Virus record (IMG/VR): IMGVR_UViG_3300021438_000051
Coordinates: 1-32,440 of that record
Length of the DNA: 32,440 nucleotides
DNA from: a virus
Reading direction: 5' to 3' (one strand)
Positions 7,867 through 16,786 of this stretch are shown piece by piece. The translations under genes were made by a program, and so were the position numbers. The notes beneath the pieces are model-generated. The model saw nothing but the letters and a program-made list of their open reading frames with translations. It was not told the DNA's origin and searched no databases. Every line of letters begins with the position of its first letter. Position 1 is the stretch's first letter.

Positions 7867-7950
7867 ATGAAACAAACAACCAAAGATTACATCATTGTAA
7901 CAATTCTTATTCTAATCTGCTTATTAGCACAAAACTTCATTAAATGGTAA
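7867..7950 (+). CDS. 27-aa single-span membrane peptide
   Basis: This short frame encodes MKQTTKDYIIVTILILICLL followed by AQNFIKW: a polar N-terminus and one hydrophobic span of about 15 residues. It is the first gene of the early region. Its stop overlaps the start of the next gene by seven bases, which supports real translation. The leader just upstream (7855-7865) is complementary to the candidate small RNA at 7738-7748. No function is known; short early membrane peptides in phages often act on the host envelope or on superinfecting phage, but nothing in this one shows that. Confidence 0.45.
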   Translation: MKQTTKDYIIVTILILICLLAQNFIKW

Positions 7951-8135
7951 AGAAAGATAATCGGGGACGAAAAAAGCTTGATCCCGAAATGAAAAAAATT
8001 GCCGTCCAGGTTTACATTACAAAAATAGACGTAGATAGGCTTGGCGGATTAAAACAAACAAAAAACAAAGTCCTTAACTTTTTAAAATTGAAACTACATG
8101 AAAAAACTTTTCGAAATTCTCAGCTGGAAGCGTGA
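7944..8135 (+). CDS. Small basic protein, possible ribbon-helix-helix regulator
   Basis: This 63-aa protein has a basic N-terminus (MVKKDNRGRKKLDPEMKK). A beta-strand-like VQVYITK is then followed by two short helical stretches (DVDRLGG and KNKVLNFLKLKL). A strand plus two helices in this size range fits Arc/MetJ-type DNA-binding proteins, and GRKKLDPE resembles openings seen in such phage regulators. It lies at the head of the early operon, a usual place for a regulator. It overlaps the 27-aa gene upstream by seven bases and the next gene by 38 bases. The DNA-binding call is moderate at best. Confidence 0.55.
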   Translation: MVKKDNRGRKKLDPEMKKIAVQVYITKIDVDRLGGLKQTKNKVLNFLKLKLHEKTFRNSQLEA

Positions 8136-8448
8136 TGAAGATTTCATCATTGTCCAAATTGATGAAAACAAGTACACCGAATCCAACACCATCATTGTTC
8201 CTGAACACAAGTTTGAAAGATTCCTTCGCCGCCATGACCGGCTTTACTACGAAACACATGACATCTCCACAGGTCAGTATCAATCTAAATCCTACGAACT
8301 ATCAATGGATGAATACTTCAGCGATATGCACTATACTGATGTGGCTGATGATTTGTATGACTACATATCTGTTCGTCACATTGATTTTGACAAAGCCTAC
8401 AAAATAACTGAAAACGCTATCCAATCACTAATGAAATATTTTCTATGA
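8098..8448 (+). CDS. Hypothetical early protein
   Basis: This 116-aa soluble protein has mixed charge. The N-terminal part has alternating strand-like segments (FIIVQIDENK, NTIIVPEHKFERFL). The middle is rich in Tyr, Asp and Ser (DRLYYETHDIST, DVADDLYDYISV), and the C-terminal part is helical (DKAYKITENAIQSLMKYFL). No membrane segment or known motif was seen. Its start lies inside the end of the possible regulator gene, and its stop overlaps the next start (ATGA at 8445), so it belongs to the early operon. I do not recognise it. Confidence 0.6.
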   Translation: MKKLFEILSWKRDEDFIIVQIDENKYTESNTIIVPEHKFERFLRRHDRLYYETHDISTGQYQSKSYELSMDEYFSDMHYTDVADDLYDYISVRHIDFDKAYKITENAIQSLMKYFL

Positions 8449-8627
8449 GTGTTTTTGCAATCCTATTTTTAATCATATTGACAGTCTGGTACTATTCAGA
8501 CAAGTCATATAAATTAGATGAAGATGAAGAACAAAAAGAGAGAGATCAAAAAAGAAAAGTTGAGTTCTATCGTGGCAATCATAATAGACATCAACAAAAC
8601 AAAAAATCAAAATCTACAACAAAATAA
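8445..8627 (+). CDS. 60-aa membrane-anchored charged protein
   Basis: The first 17 residues are a hydrophobic span (MSVFAILFLIILTVWYY). The rest is hydrophilic: first acidic (KLDEDEEQKERDQ), then basic and Asn/Gln rich, ending KKSKSTTK. This predicts an N-terminal membrane anchor with a cytoplasmic or periplasmic tail that may form a helix. The ATGA overlap with the previous stop supports translation within the operon. No function is known. Confidence 0.55.
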   Translation: MSVFAILFLIILTVWYYSDKSYKLDEDEEQKERDQKRKVEFYRGNHNRHQQNKKSKSTTK

Positions 8628-8639
8628 AATTAACCAAAT

Positions 8640-9395
8640 ATGTCAAATTTTTTCATCGACACAAACACGAAACAAATCACATTTACCGACAATCGGTTCT
8701 ATGCCACAGAGGATGGCATCAACGTACCATCAGTCACAACAATTCTTTCAGCCTATCCAAAAGACGCGCACTTCTATTCTTGGCTCAAGCAAGTGGGGAC
8801 AGAGGCTGATGAGATTCGTGATGAAGCTGGCAGAAGGGGATCAGTAGTCCACAGCCTGACTGAGCGTTATGACGCAGGAGAAGAAGTTAACTTATTAGAT
8901 AACGGCGGAAACATCGGCTACAAACTTGCTGAGTGGACCATGTTTGAGCGTTATGTTGACTTCAGAAATAATTTCCCACTTGATATCATTCATTCTGAGT
9001 ATAATATCATTAGTCCAAAGCTTGGCTTTGCCGGTACCATTGACCGCGTTATTCAAATGGATGGCGTGAATATATTGGTGGATATTAAAACCAGTAACAC
9101 CATTTATGACCATTATTGGTGCCAATTAGCAGCATACAAGAAGCTGATGCAGGAGCAATATCATTCTATTAATGTCATTGACAAGGTGGCTATATTATGG
9201 CTTAATGCCAAGACACGCACCGCTGGTAAAAAGGACCAAATACAAGGACCAGGATGGCAGCTGATTATCCGCGACACAGGACTCGTGGAGGAGAATGATT
9301 GGGAACTATTTAAATGCACTCATCAGCTATGGCTCGCGCAGAATGGAGATATGCAGCCGAAAATGAAATCATATTCGTTAACACATAAATTATAA
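8640..9395 (+). CDS. PD-(D/E)XK nuclease, RecB/Cas4-like exonuclease
   Basis: This 251-aa protein has the motif set of RecB-type nucleases: GSVVHSLTERY (H71, E75), GFAGTIDRVI (D135), LVDIKTS (D148, K150) and QLAAYKKLM (Q162, Y166). Phage members act in recombination or DNA-end processing, often next to an SSB or annealing protein. Here the SSB-like gene follows after 30 bases, which supports a role in replication-linked recombination. The catalytic residues all appear present. There is no Cys cluster in the C-terminal part as in Cas4 or AddB, so no iron-sulfur centre is expected. Confidence 0.85.
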   Translation: MSNFFIDTNTKQITFTDNRFYATEDGINVPSVTTILSAYPKDAHFYSWLKQVGTEADEIRDEAGRRGSVVHSLTERYDAGEEVNLLDNGGNIGYKLAEWTMFERYVDFRNNFPLDIIHSEYNIISPKLGFAGTIDRVIQMDGVNILVDIKTSNTIYDHYWCQLAAYKKLMQEQYHSINVIDKVAILWLNAKTRTAGKKDQIQGPGWQLIIRDTGLVEENDWELFKCTHQLWLAQNGDMQPKMKSYSLTHKL

Positions 9396-9425
9396 TGCTG
9401 ACATCATACTGTCGTAATTAATACA

Positions 9426-9989
9426 ATGGGAGCAATAAACAAATCTACTGCCATTTTTCTGACCATCAGCGATGGGAAGATCTGCAGACGCGTACAATCT
9501 CCAACAGAAACATCTAAGCAACGCACTACCAAAGATGGGCGTGTTGTTAATGAAGAACACTTCAGCGGATGGATGGGGAAAATAACCAACATTGTCACTC
9601 GTGAATCCGAGTATGGCAAAGAATGGAACGTCACCATCAACGATGGTGTTGAGACCGCAGTTTTAAGCTTTAAGTATTCATCAGGATACGCCGCATCATT
9701 TCTCAAGGCTCTGCCAAATGTAAAGTTGTCCGAGAATGTAACATTAACACCAAAAGCCACAGAAGTTGACGGTAAGAAACGCACAACGCTATTCTTAAAC
9801 CAAAATGGCACATCTGTTAAATGGGCGTACACCAAAGACAATCCAAATGGCTGTCCAGGACTGAAGCAAATTAAAGTCAAAGGTCAGTCAACATGGGATG
9901 ACTCCGATATGATGGAGTTCCTGGAGAACATGGTCAACAATGACATCCTTCCACAATTAAATGGTACCGCTGATGAAATGCCGTTTTAG
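9426..9989 (+). CDS. Single-stranded DNA-binding protein-like
   Basis: This 187-aa protein has strand-rich segments consistent with an OB-type fold (GWMGKITNIVTRESE, KEWNVTINDG, TAVLSFKYSSGYAASFLKAL). It ends in a short linker and the acidic tip DEMPF. That tail closely resembles the DDDIPF-type ends by which SSB proteins recruit repair and replication partners. It follows the RecB-like nuclease and precedes other replication genes. Binding to ssDNA is inferred from the tail and context; the core is not close to bacterial SSB. The lipoprotein gene starts inside its last codons (ATG 9973). Confidence 0.72.
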   Translation: MGAINKSTAIFLTISDGKICRRVQSPTETSKQRTTKDGRVVNEEHFSGWMGKITNIVTRESEYGKEWNVTINDGVETAVLSFKYSSGYAASFLKALPNVKLSENVTLTPKATEVDGKKRTTLFLNQNGTSVKWAYTKDNPNGCPGLKQIKVKGQSTWDDSDMMEFLENMVNNDILPQLNGTADEMPF

Positions 9990-10128
9990 AACCATTATCC
10001 TTTCAAGCTTGCTCTTGCTATCATGCAGGAGCAAGCCTAATGTCAAACTAAAGTTTGATTATGACACCATTCATTGGAAAGTTGTTCCGATGACCAAACA
10101 AGATTCAATCATGTTAAAACTACAATGA
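9973..10128 (+). CDS. 51-aa small lipoprotein overlapping the SSB gene
   Basis: This short frame starts 17 bases before the SSB stop. It encodes a lipoprotein signal, MKCRFRTIILSSLLLLSC, with Cys at residue 18. A 33-residue hydrophilic part follows (RSKPNVKLKFDYDTIHW and on). The stop overlaps the next start (ATGA at 10125). Overlaps on both sides and a good lipobox support a real gene. By analogy with phage T5 Llp, a small early lipoprotein that blocks the receptor, a superinfection-exclusion role is possible, but this is inference. A strong hairpin lies inside it at 10007-10036. Confidence 0.6.
   Translation: MKCRFRTIILSSLLLLSCRSKPNVKLKFDYDTIHWKVVPMTKQDSIMLKLQ
10007..10036 (+). other. Strong hairpin inside the lipoprotein gene
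   Basis: GCTTGCTCTTGC (10007-10018) pairs with GCAGGAGCAAGC (10025-10036) across a TATCAT loop. This gives 12 pairs with one T-G. No T-run follows, so it is not a terminator. It spans the codons for the hydrophobic core and the lipobox, so codon choice could explain part of it; a role in mRNA stability or in limiting translation is possible. Confidence 0.6.
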
Positions 10129-10286
10129 TGACTCCACTTGAAAAACATATGGAAGTAATGAAAAAAGAAATACACCATATGTATCAAAACGACATCCGAT
10201 TCGGACTACTACTCAAACTAATCAGAAACGCTCAAGAATTAATCAATGAAGAAAATAAAAGAAGAACAAAGACAAAAGTTTCTTGA
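10125..10286 (+). CDS. 53-aa hypothetical helical protein
   Basis: Starting at ATG 10125 (or 10128), this encodes MMTPLEKHMEVMKKEIHHMY and a basic helical remainder (DIRFGLLLKLIRNAQELINEENKRRTKTKVS). There is no membrane segment. The heptad-like spacing of Leu, Ile and Met suggests a coiled coil. An in-frame TTG start at 10074 would add 17 residues but would lie wholly inside the lipoprotein gene, so the ATG in the ATGATG overlap is preferred. The next small gene begins 41 bases before its end. No function is recognised. Confidence 0.5.
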   Translation: MMTPLEKHMEVMKKEIHHMYQNDIRFGLLLKLIRNAQELINEENKRRTKTKVS

Positions 10287-10353
10287 CATACTCAGCATAT
10301 TCTCACTAATATTGCTGATAATCGCAACAATTTTACTAATCATCAAAAAATGA
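10246..10353 (+). CDS. 35-aa single-span membrane peptide
   Basis: It encodes a basic N-terminal helix (MKKIKEEQRQKFLDIL) and one strongly hydrophobic segment (SIFSLILLIIATILLII) ending in KK. The gene overlaps the upstream gene by 41 bases in another frame. Its stop overlaps the next ATG (ATGA at 10350). Tail-anchored topology is predicted. No function is known. Confidence 0.45.
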   Translation: MKKIKEEQRQKFLDILSIFSLILLIIATILLIIKK

Positions 10354-10406
10354 AAACAATGGCCTGCACTCCGAAACCAAAGCCAAAGCCTAAAGGCAAG
10401 AAATAA
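10350..10406 (+). CDS. 18-aa Lys-Pro microprotein
   Basis: The frame from ATG 10350 encodes MKTMACTPKPKPKPKGKK. It is joined to the upstream gene by an ATGA overlap. The regular KP repeat and the overlap argue against pure chance, although a frame of this length is weak evidence by itself. A second ATG at 10359 would give MACTPKPKPKPKGKK. A Lys-Pro peptide would bind acidic surfaces or nucleic acid; no function is known. Confidence 0.35.
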   Translation: MKTMACTPKPKPKPKGKK

Positions 10407-10418
10407 GGCAAACCGGTC

Positions 10419-10508
10419 ATCCAGTTGGTGTAAGTGGGAATGAATACCACATTTGGAAACATGGCAGACTGGTTCTGCCGGATAAGGGTTCGAATCCCTT
10501 ACTGGATA
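10419..10508 (+). tRNA. tRNA-like element, isotype unclear
   Basis: ATCCAGT (10419-10425) pairs perfectly with ACTGGAT (10501-10507), followed by a discriminator A. The T arm is canonical: AAGGG (10484-10488), the loop TTCGAAT, and CCCTT (10496-10500). Before it lies a four-base variable region and a five-pair stem GGCAG/CTGCC (10463-10467, 10475-10479) with a seven-base loop, ACTGGTT. Read as the anticodon arm this gives UGG, but position 33 is C rather than U. The 5' side has 37 bases where a normal D arm needs about 19. Total length is 90, as in class II tRNAs, but no good class II fold was found. CCA is not encoded. Confidence 0.42.
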
Positions 10509-10524
10509 CAAAAAACAATTAATT

Positions 10525-12018
<1,494 letters not shown>

Positions 12019-12043
<25 letters not shown>

Positions 12044-13287
12044 ACATCTCAGATGCAGCCTGTAAATTGCTAAATGAATACAGAATTGCATATCTGAATA
12101 TGCAGGTTCGTACCGGCAAGACCATCACAGCCTTTGAGACTGTTAAGAAGTTAGGGGTAAAAGAGATTGTTTTTGTAACAAAGAAGCAGGCAATGGCATC
12201 TGTTGAGAAAGATTACCTGGAGTCTTACTCAAAATATTTCAGATGCTACCTCATCAATTTTGAGTCATTACATAAAATTAAAGACCTGCGTCCTGATTTG
12301 TTTATCATTGATGAGGCGCATTCATTAGGGCAGTATCCAACGCCATCACTCAGAACCATGCAGCTTAAGGACCTTTGTCGCAAACTTCCAATTATATTCC
12401 TATCAGGAACGCCATCACCTGAGTCTTATTCGCAGTTATTCCATCAGTTCTATGTCTCCAGCTTCACGCCACTCAAAGGATCACGCTTCTACGACTGGGC
12501 AAAAGAATATGTGACTGTTGCTGAAAAATATGTCTTTAATCGGAAAATAAACGATTATAGTAACGCAAATAAGCAGAAAATTGATGAAGCTACAAAACAT
12601 CTATTTATACCTTATACCCAAGAAGAAGCTGGTTTCACCGAACTTGTACAGGAATATGTACATCATGTGCAAATGTCTGATAAAATCTACGCTATTGCCA
12701 AAAGACTTAGAATTGATAGAGTTGTAACCGGTAAAGATGGGCAAGTAATTGAGGCTGATACAGAGGTCAAACTTCTTAATAAATTGCATCAGCTTTACTC
12801 AGGCACTATATTATTCGATTCGGGAACAGAGAACAACAATGGAATGATACTTGATGATACCAAAATTAAGTGGATACTGGAGAAATTTAAAGGGCGCAAA
12901 ATAGCTATTTACTATAAATTCAGAGCAGAGGCGGTAATGATTGAAATTGCGTGCAGATTGAATGATTTATCAGTCACTAATGATGCGAATGAGTTCAATA
13001 CGACTGATAAGTCAGTCATTTACATCTCTCAATTTGTATCAGGTAGGGAAGGCGTTAACTTATCTTCTGCTGATGCTCTTATCTGCTTAAATATTGACTT
13101 CTCAGCCATTACTTACTTCCAGGTGCGTGCAAGGCTTCAAAGCAAGGACCGGGACAGAACAGCGGAGGTTCATTGGGTATTCGCCAAAGATGGGATTGAG
13201 GATAGGATTTATAAAGCAGTCAACAACAAAAAGAATTATACATTAAGTTACTTTAAAAAAGAAGAAAAAAAACATGAAACCAATTAA
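12019..13287 (+). CDS. SF2 DNA helicase (SNF2/DEAD-like ATPase)
   Basis: This 422-aa protein has the ordered SF2 motifs. QYQID near the start is Q-motif-like, and RTGKT at 31-35 is motif I. DEAH at 98-101 is motif II, SGTP at 129-132 is motif III, GREGVNLSSAD is motif V, and QVRARLQSKDR is motif VI. Both RecA-like lobes are present, and the protein is short with no extra domain. Phage members of this type are linked to replication or recombination. The gene is flanked by an exonuclease and a PD-(D/E)XK nuclease, so unwinding coupled to DNA cleavage is likely. It overlaps the next gene by 14 bases. Confidence 0.88.
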
Positions 13288-13792
13288 CACATTTTACAAC
13301 GGAGATTATTTTAGGTCAAGATTAGAAGCTAAATGGGCAGCATTTTTTACTAAATTAAATGTGAAATACATTTATGAACCAGAAGGTTTCATAAATAAAA
13401 ATGGAGATGCTTATTTGCCTGATTTTTATTTACCAGATGTTTATTTAAGATGGGACAAAGGAGTATATATTGAGATTAAAAATATAGATTATCAATCTGA
13501 TTCGCTAAAATGCGCAGATTGGTTTGATAAAAATTTAGTTTTATTTAAAGGTAAACCTATTGATAATTTATGGGATAATGGAGGAAGTTATAATGGTTTT
13601 CAGATTACTCCACATTGGGATAATAATATGTTATTATGGATTTGTGATAATTGCAGTACTTTTAAAATAGATTATTATGAAGGTAATTATAATGATTGTC
13701 CTAATTGTAAAAAAGGTAAATGCAATGTTAAATTTTTGAATAAAATAGCTGAGCAAAGCTCAATGATTAGATTTGAGCATTTGGATAAATAA
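13274..13792 (+). CDS. PD-(D/E)XK nuclease with C-terminal zinc ribbon
   Basis: The N-terminal half of this 172-aa protein has RSRLEAKWAAFF (E18), YLPDFYLP (D50) and VYIEIKN (E67, K69), a complete PD-(D/E)XK active site. The pattern of an RSRLEAKWA helix, YEPEGF and LPDF is one I associate with phage replication-linked nucleases. The C-terminal part has CDNC (C124, C127) and CPNC (C142, C145), a likely zinc ribbon that could bind DNA. It overlaps the helicase gene by 14 bases. Codon use is clearly more AT-rich than in the helicase, which suggests separate acquisition. Confidence 0.78.
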   Translation: MKPINTFYNGDYFRSRLEAKWAAFFTKLNVKYIYEPEGFINKNGDAYLPDFYLPDVYLRWDKGVYIEIKNIDYQSDSLKCADWFDKNLVLFKGKPIDNLWDNGGSYNGFQITPHWDNNMLLWICDNCSTFKIDYYEGNYNDCPNCKKGKCNVKFLNKIAEQSSMIRFEHLDK

Positions 13793-13810
13793 TTTTTAAT
13801 TTGCGATTCT

Positions 13811-14122
13811 ATGCGTGAATCACAAATCCAATCCCAAATAATCCATTGGCTTGAAAAGGAAGGATGGCTCGTTGTCAAAATAATCCAAACTAATAAGAAT
13901 GGATGGCCTGATTTACAGATTCATAAGCTTGGAGTTACCATTTTTATAGAAGTGAAGTCAGAAAATGGAGTCGTCTCTGAATTGCAACGCTACCGACATA
14001 AACAACTTACCGAACAAGGATTCTTCGTATTTATAACCAAATCACTCAAAGAACTACAACATGAATTTACTACAATCAGCGAAAAGCTACGCCAGCAAAG
14101 GCTTGTCCGTAATCTCAACTGA
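13811..14122 (+). CDS. VRR-NUC domain nuclease
   Basis: This 103-aa protein is a stand-alone VRR-NUC domain, a PD-(D/E)XK subgroup related to Holliday-junction and flap nucleases. It shows an N-terminal helix with Q8 and E15, GWPDLQIHKLG (D34), IFIEVKSENG (E47, K49) and ELQRYRHKQLTEQG (Q59). The length is typical for phage VRR-NUC proteins. It overlaps the start of the primase-helicase gene by 62 bases, so the two are likely coupled. Resolution of branched DNA before packaging is the likely role. Confidence 0.88.
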   Translation: MRESQIQSQIIHWLEKEGWLVVKIIQTNKNGWPDLQIHKLGVTIFIEVKSENGVVSELQRYRHKQLTEQGFFVFITKSLKELQHEFTTISEKLRQQRLVRNLN

Positions 14123-16406
14123 CAATTCAAAAACGTCAATTTTCTCGTGGAAAAAGTATCAATCAAACATCGCAACTGATCAGGAACTGGAACATATGTT
14201 CAACACTCCCAAAGCCAAAGGCATTGCCGTCATATGCGGTGCCGTTAGTGGCAACCTTGAAGTGATAGATGTAGATTGCAAATATGGCATCAAATGGGAA
14301 GATTATGAGGCTAAGATATTAGACGCTCATCCTGAGCTTTATGGCCGTCTTAAAATTATTCGCACTAAATCAAATGGCTATCACATTTATTACAGATGCG
14401 AAGTCATTGAAGGTAATCAGAAGCTTGCTGAACGACCAGCAACAGATGATGAGAAATTTATCAATCCTAATGCTAAGCAGTTTGTACTTATTGAAACGCG
14501 AGGCGAAGCAGGATATGTTATTGCGCCTCCAACTGATGGTTATCAGCCACTTGATACAAATGACATACCCATTATAACGACAGATGAGCGTGATTTATTA
14601 CTCAGCATAGCGAGAAGTTTTACTCAGCTGATTGAGAATATTAAGCAACCGGTTCTGCCAACATCAGGCACCAATCTTACCGTATGGGATGACTACAATT
14701 TACGCGGAGACATCATTGCTCTTATGCAAAAGCATGGCTGGTCTATTGTCAAAGAAGATACTGACAAATATTATTTGTTGCGTCCCGGTCAAACATCAAG
14801 TGTAACATCTGCCGTTATATTTAAGGACAAGCGTATTTTTTATCCTCACACCACATCAACATCATTTCAAAATAAAGGCTACAATCCCTTTGCCGTTTAT
14901 ACTCATTTAGAATGCAATGGTGATTACAAGAAAGCCTGCAAGCAGCTATCTGATGTATATGGTCAAAAGAATCAAGATGGATGGTTTTGGGAAGTGACCA
15001 ACAAAGGACAAATTGTTATATCTCGCTTCAAACTTCAAGAATGGCTGCATGATAATTATGTCCAGCTATACTTCCATAATGAGAAAAGCGGCGCATATCG
15101 CCTCGTACATACTGATAACAAGAAAATATCTGAAGTATATGCTGAAGATATTAAGAAGTTTGTCAAAAAGCAACTTGTCAAATTTGGTCACATTGACGTA
15201 ATGGAACAGATCATGAAGCAGACCAACAGCCTATTTACAGATTCATTTTTTGAATATATTGATAAAGCTGAAGTGAAAATATTACATGACAAACAAGACA
15301 AATGCTACTTTCCATTTAAAAATAATATCATAACCATTACCAAAGATGGCATTGAGACTATCAATTATGGCACCGTTGATGAATACATATGGGAGTCACA
15401 AATTATTGACAGAGATGTCAAGATTAATCCTGACTTTGATGTCCAATCAGCTGTGTTCTTTAATTTCTTGCTTAAAATAAGTGGTGAAGATTTACTCAGA
15501 GTACAGTATGCCATGACACTTATAGGATACATTCTGCATTCTTATAAGGATCCATCAAAGCCATTCGCTCCCATACTTGCGGAAGAAACTGATGATGAAT
15601 CAAAAGGTGGTGGTACCGGAAAAGGATTATTCTTCCAAGCCATCGGAAAACTTATACCTGTTGTCAGAATAGATGGTAAAAACTTCAGACCTGACAAGAC
15701 ATTTGCCTTTCAACGGGTGACACTTGGAACAAAGCTTGTCATCATTGAGGACTGTCCTAAAAATGTTGATTTTGAGAAATATTACCCGACAATAACGGAA
15801 GGTATTACCATTGAGAAGAAGAACCAGGATGAATTATTTTTAAACTTTGCAGAATCTCCCAAAATAGCTTTTACAACTAATTATACCATTAGCAATAATT
15901 CAGAGCATAGCAGAAGAAGGCAACGTGTACTTGAATTTGCGCCATTTTTTAATAGTAAGAACACGCCACTTGACTATTTTGGACATAAATTCTTTGATGA
16001 CTGGGATCAGGATGAATGGTCCAAGTTTTATAATCTTATGTTTTTTTGCGTCAAGGAATATCTTGAGCATGGCATCCTATCCGTTGACAATTCAGCTAAA
16101 CTTAAACGCAAACAGATTAAGCAGCAGTTTGGAGAAGATTTCCTGGACTACTATGATGAGATTGAATCTGACAAATGGATGTCTATATCTGAGGAATGGA
16201 AAGGTTATCTTTTAAGGAATGAAATTGACAAAAAAGATTACTCATTAAAGAGATTTAAAAAAGGATTACAAATTGCTGGTGATGTATTTGGTGATGATTA
16301 CATGGACCAAAAGAACAGACAAAACAATAACTTGAAGGAGTTTAAGATTATTAAAAAGAGTAATACAAATGATGAAATTGGAATCGATGTAGTGCATCTT
16401 TTTTAA
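14061..16406 (+). CDS. Primase-polymerase / SF3 helicase fusion, replication initiator
   Basis: This is a 781-aa protein. The first 170 residues are a PrimPol (AEP) domain: LEVIDVDCK (D70, D72), SNGYHIYYRC (H108) and TRGEAGYVIAPP (146-157). The C-terminal half is an SF3-type AAA+ helicase with Walker A GGGTGKG (516-522), Walker B KLVIIEDCP (E563, D564) and a sensor region, KIAFTTNYTI. The two activities in one chain can lay primers and unwind DNA. No separate DNA polymerase was seen, so this is probably the central replication enzyme working with host polymerase. The AT-rich gap right after it may hold the origin. Confidence 0.9.
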   Translation: MNLLQSAKSYASKGLSVISTDNSKTSIFSWKKYQSNIATDQELEHMFNTPKAKGIAVICGAVSGNLEVIDVDCKYGIKWEDYEAKILDAHPELYGRLKIIRTKSNGYHIYYRCEVIEGNQKLAERPATDDEKFINPNAKQFVLIETRGEAGYVIAPPTDGYQPLDTNDIPIITTDERDLLLSIARSFTQLIENIKQPVLPTSGTNLTVWDDYNLRGDIIALMQKHGWSIVKEDTDKYYLLRPGQTSSVTSAVIFKDKRIFYPHTTSTSFQNKGYNPFAVYTHLECNGDYKKACKQLSDVYGQKNQDGWFWEVTNKGQIVISRFKLQEWLHDNYVQLYFHNEKSGAYRLVHTDNKKISEVYAEDIKKFVKKQLVKFGHIDVMEQIMKQTNSLFTDSFFEYIDKAEVKILHDKQDKCYFPFKNNIITITKDGIETINYGTVDEYIWESQIIDRDVKINPDFDVQSAVFFNFLLKISGEDLLRVQYAMTLIGYILHSYKDPSKPFAPILAEETDDESKGGGTGKGLFFQAIGKLIPVVRIDGKNFRPDKTFAFQRVTLGTKLVIIEDCPKNVDFEKYYPTITEGITIEKKNQDELFLNFAESPKIAFTTNYTISNNSEHSRRRQRVLEFAPFFNSKNTPLDYFGHKFFDDWDQDEWSKFYNLMFFCVKEYLEHGILSVDNSAKLKRKQIKQQFGEDFLDYYDEIESDKWMSISEEWKGYLLRNEIDKKDYSLKRFKKGLQIAGDVFGDDYMDQKNRQNNNLKEFKIIKKSNTNDEIGIDVVHLF

Positions 16407-16552
16407 GTTGTATTCGTTTTTAAAAAAATCGGTTACATAGTTAGCTTATGAAAATCAAATAGTTATGAAAAATGTAATCAATGTAACCTATTTTTATTAC
16501 TTTTTAATACTTTAAGTAAATATTTATATATATATAGAATAGAAGCAAAAAA
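16407..16552. other. AT-rich intergenic region with inverted repeat, possible origin or operator
   Basis: These 146 bases hold no convincing gene. GGTTACAT (16431-16438) and ATGTAACC (16481-16488) form an eight-base inverted repeat. Between them, ATAGTTA followed by TATGAAAA-like sequence occurs twice. The last part is almost pure A/T (16487-16535, with an ATATATATATA run). Next to a PrimPol-helicase gene, this is the best place in the genome for a replication origin. A regulator site or a weak long-loop terminator is also possible. Confidence 0.4.
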
Positions 16553-16786
16553 ATGGAAAAATCAATAAATGTGTTACAATGGTACGGAAAACCGAAATTT
16601 CACTATGAAGTTAAATGGCAATGTAAGGTGATTTATAGGTGTACTTCTACGGCTCAATACCAAGAGGATGTGCTTGACGCATTAATAGACCGATTTAGGC
16701 AAGAAAAAGGCGTGGTAAGTATATTCCGTAACGGAGATAAAGTTGCGGTCTTAAATCGCCTAAAAATAACGTTTAAATCAATTTAA
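16553..16786 (+). CDS. Small hypothetical protein
   Basis: This 77-aa protein appears to alternate strands and one helix: INVLQWYGK, HYEVKWQCKVIYRCT, then a helix (QEDVLDALIDRFRQEKG), then VVSIFRNGDKVAVLNRLKI. There is no signal peptide or membrane span. It follows the AT-rich gap after the primase-helicase, with an A-rich stretch before ATG 16553. Its end overlaps the convergent minus-strand gene by nine bases. I do not recognise it. Confidence 0.5.
   Translation: MEKSINVLQWYGKPKFHYEVKWQCKVIYRCTSTAQYQEDVLDALIDRFRQEKGVVSIFRNGDKVAVLNRLKITFKSI

Noticed and set aside
8132-8407. 91-aa plus-strand frame
   Set aside because: It lies wholly inside the 116-aa early gene in another frame, is Thr/Met-rich, and has no overlap logic with neighbours.
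8518-8847. 109-aa plus-strand frame
   Set aside because: It overlaps the 60-aa membrane protein gene and the start of the RecB-like nuclease in another frame; both of those have better support.
9404-9880. 158-aa open frame on the minus strand
   Set aside because: It lies antisense to the SSB-like gene, which has a better motif set and operon position; the frame has no recognisable features.
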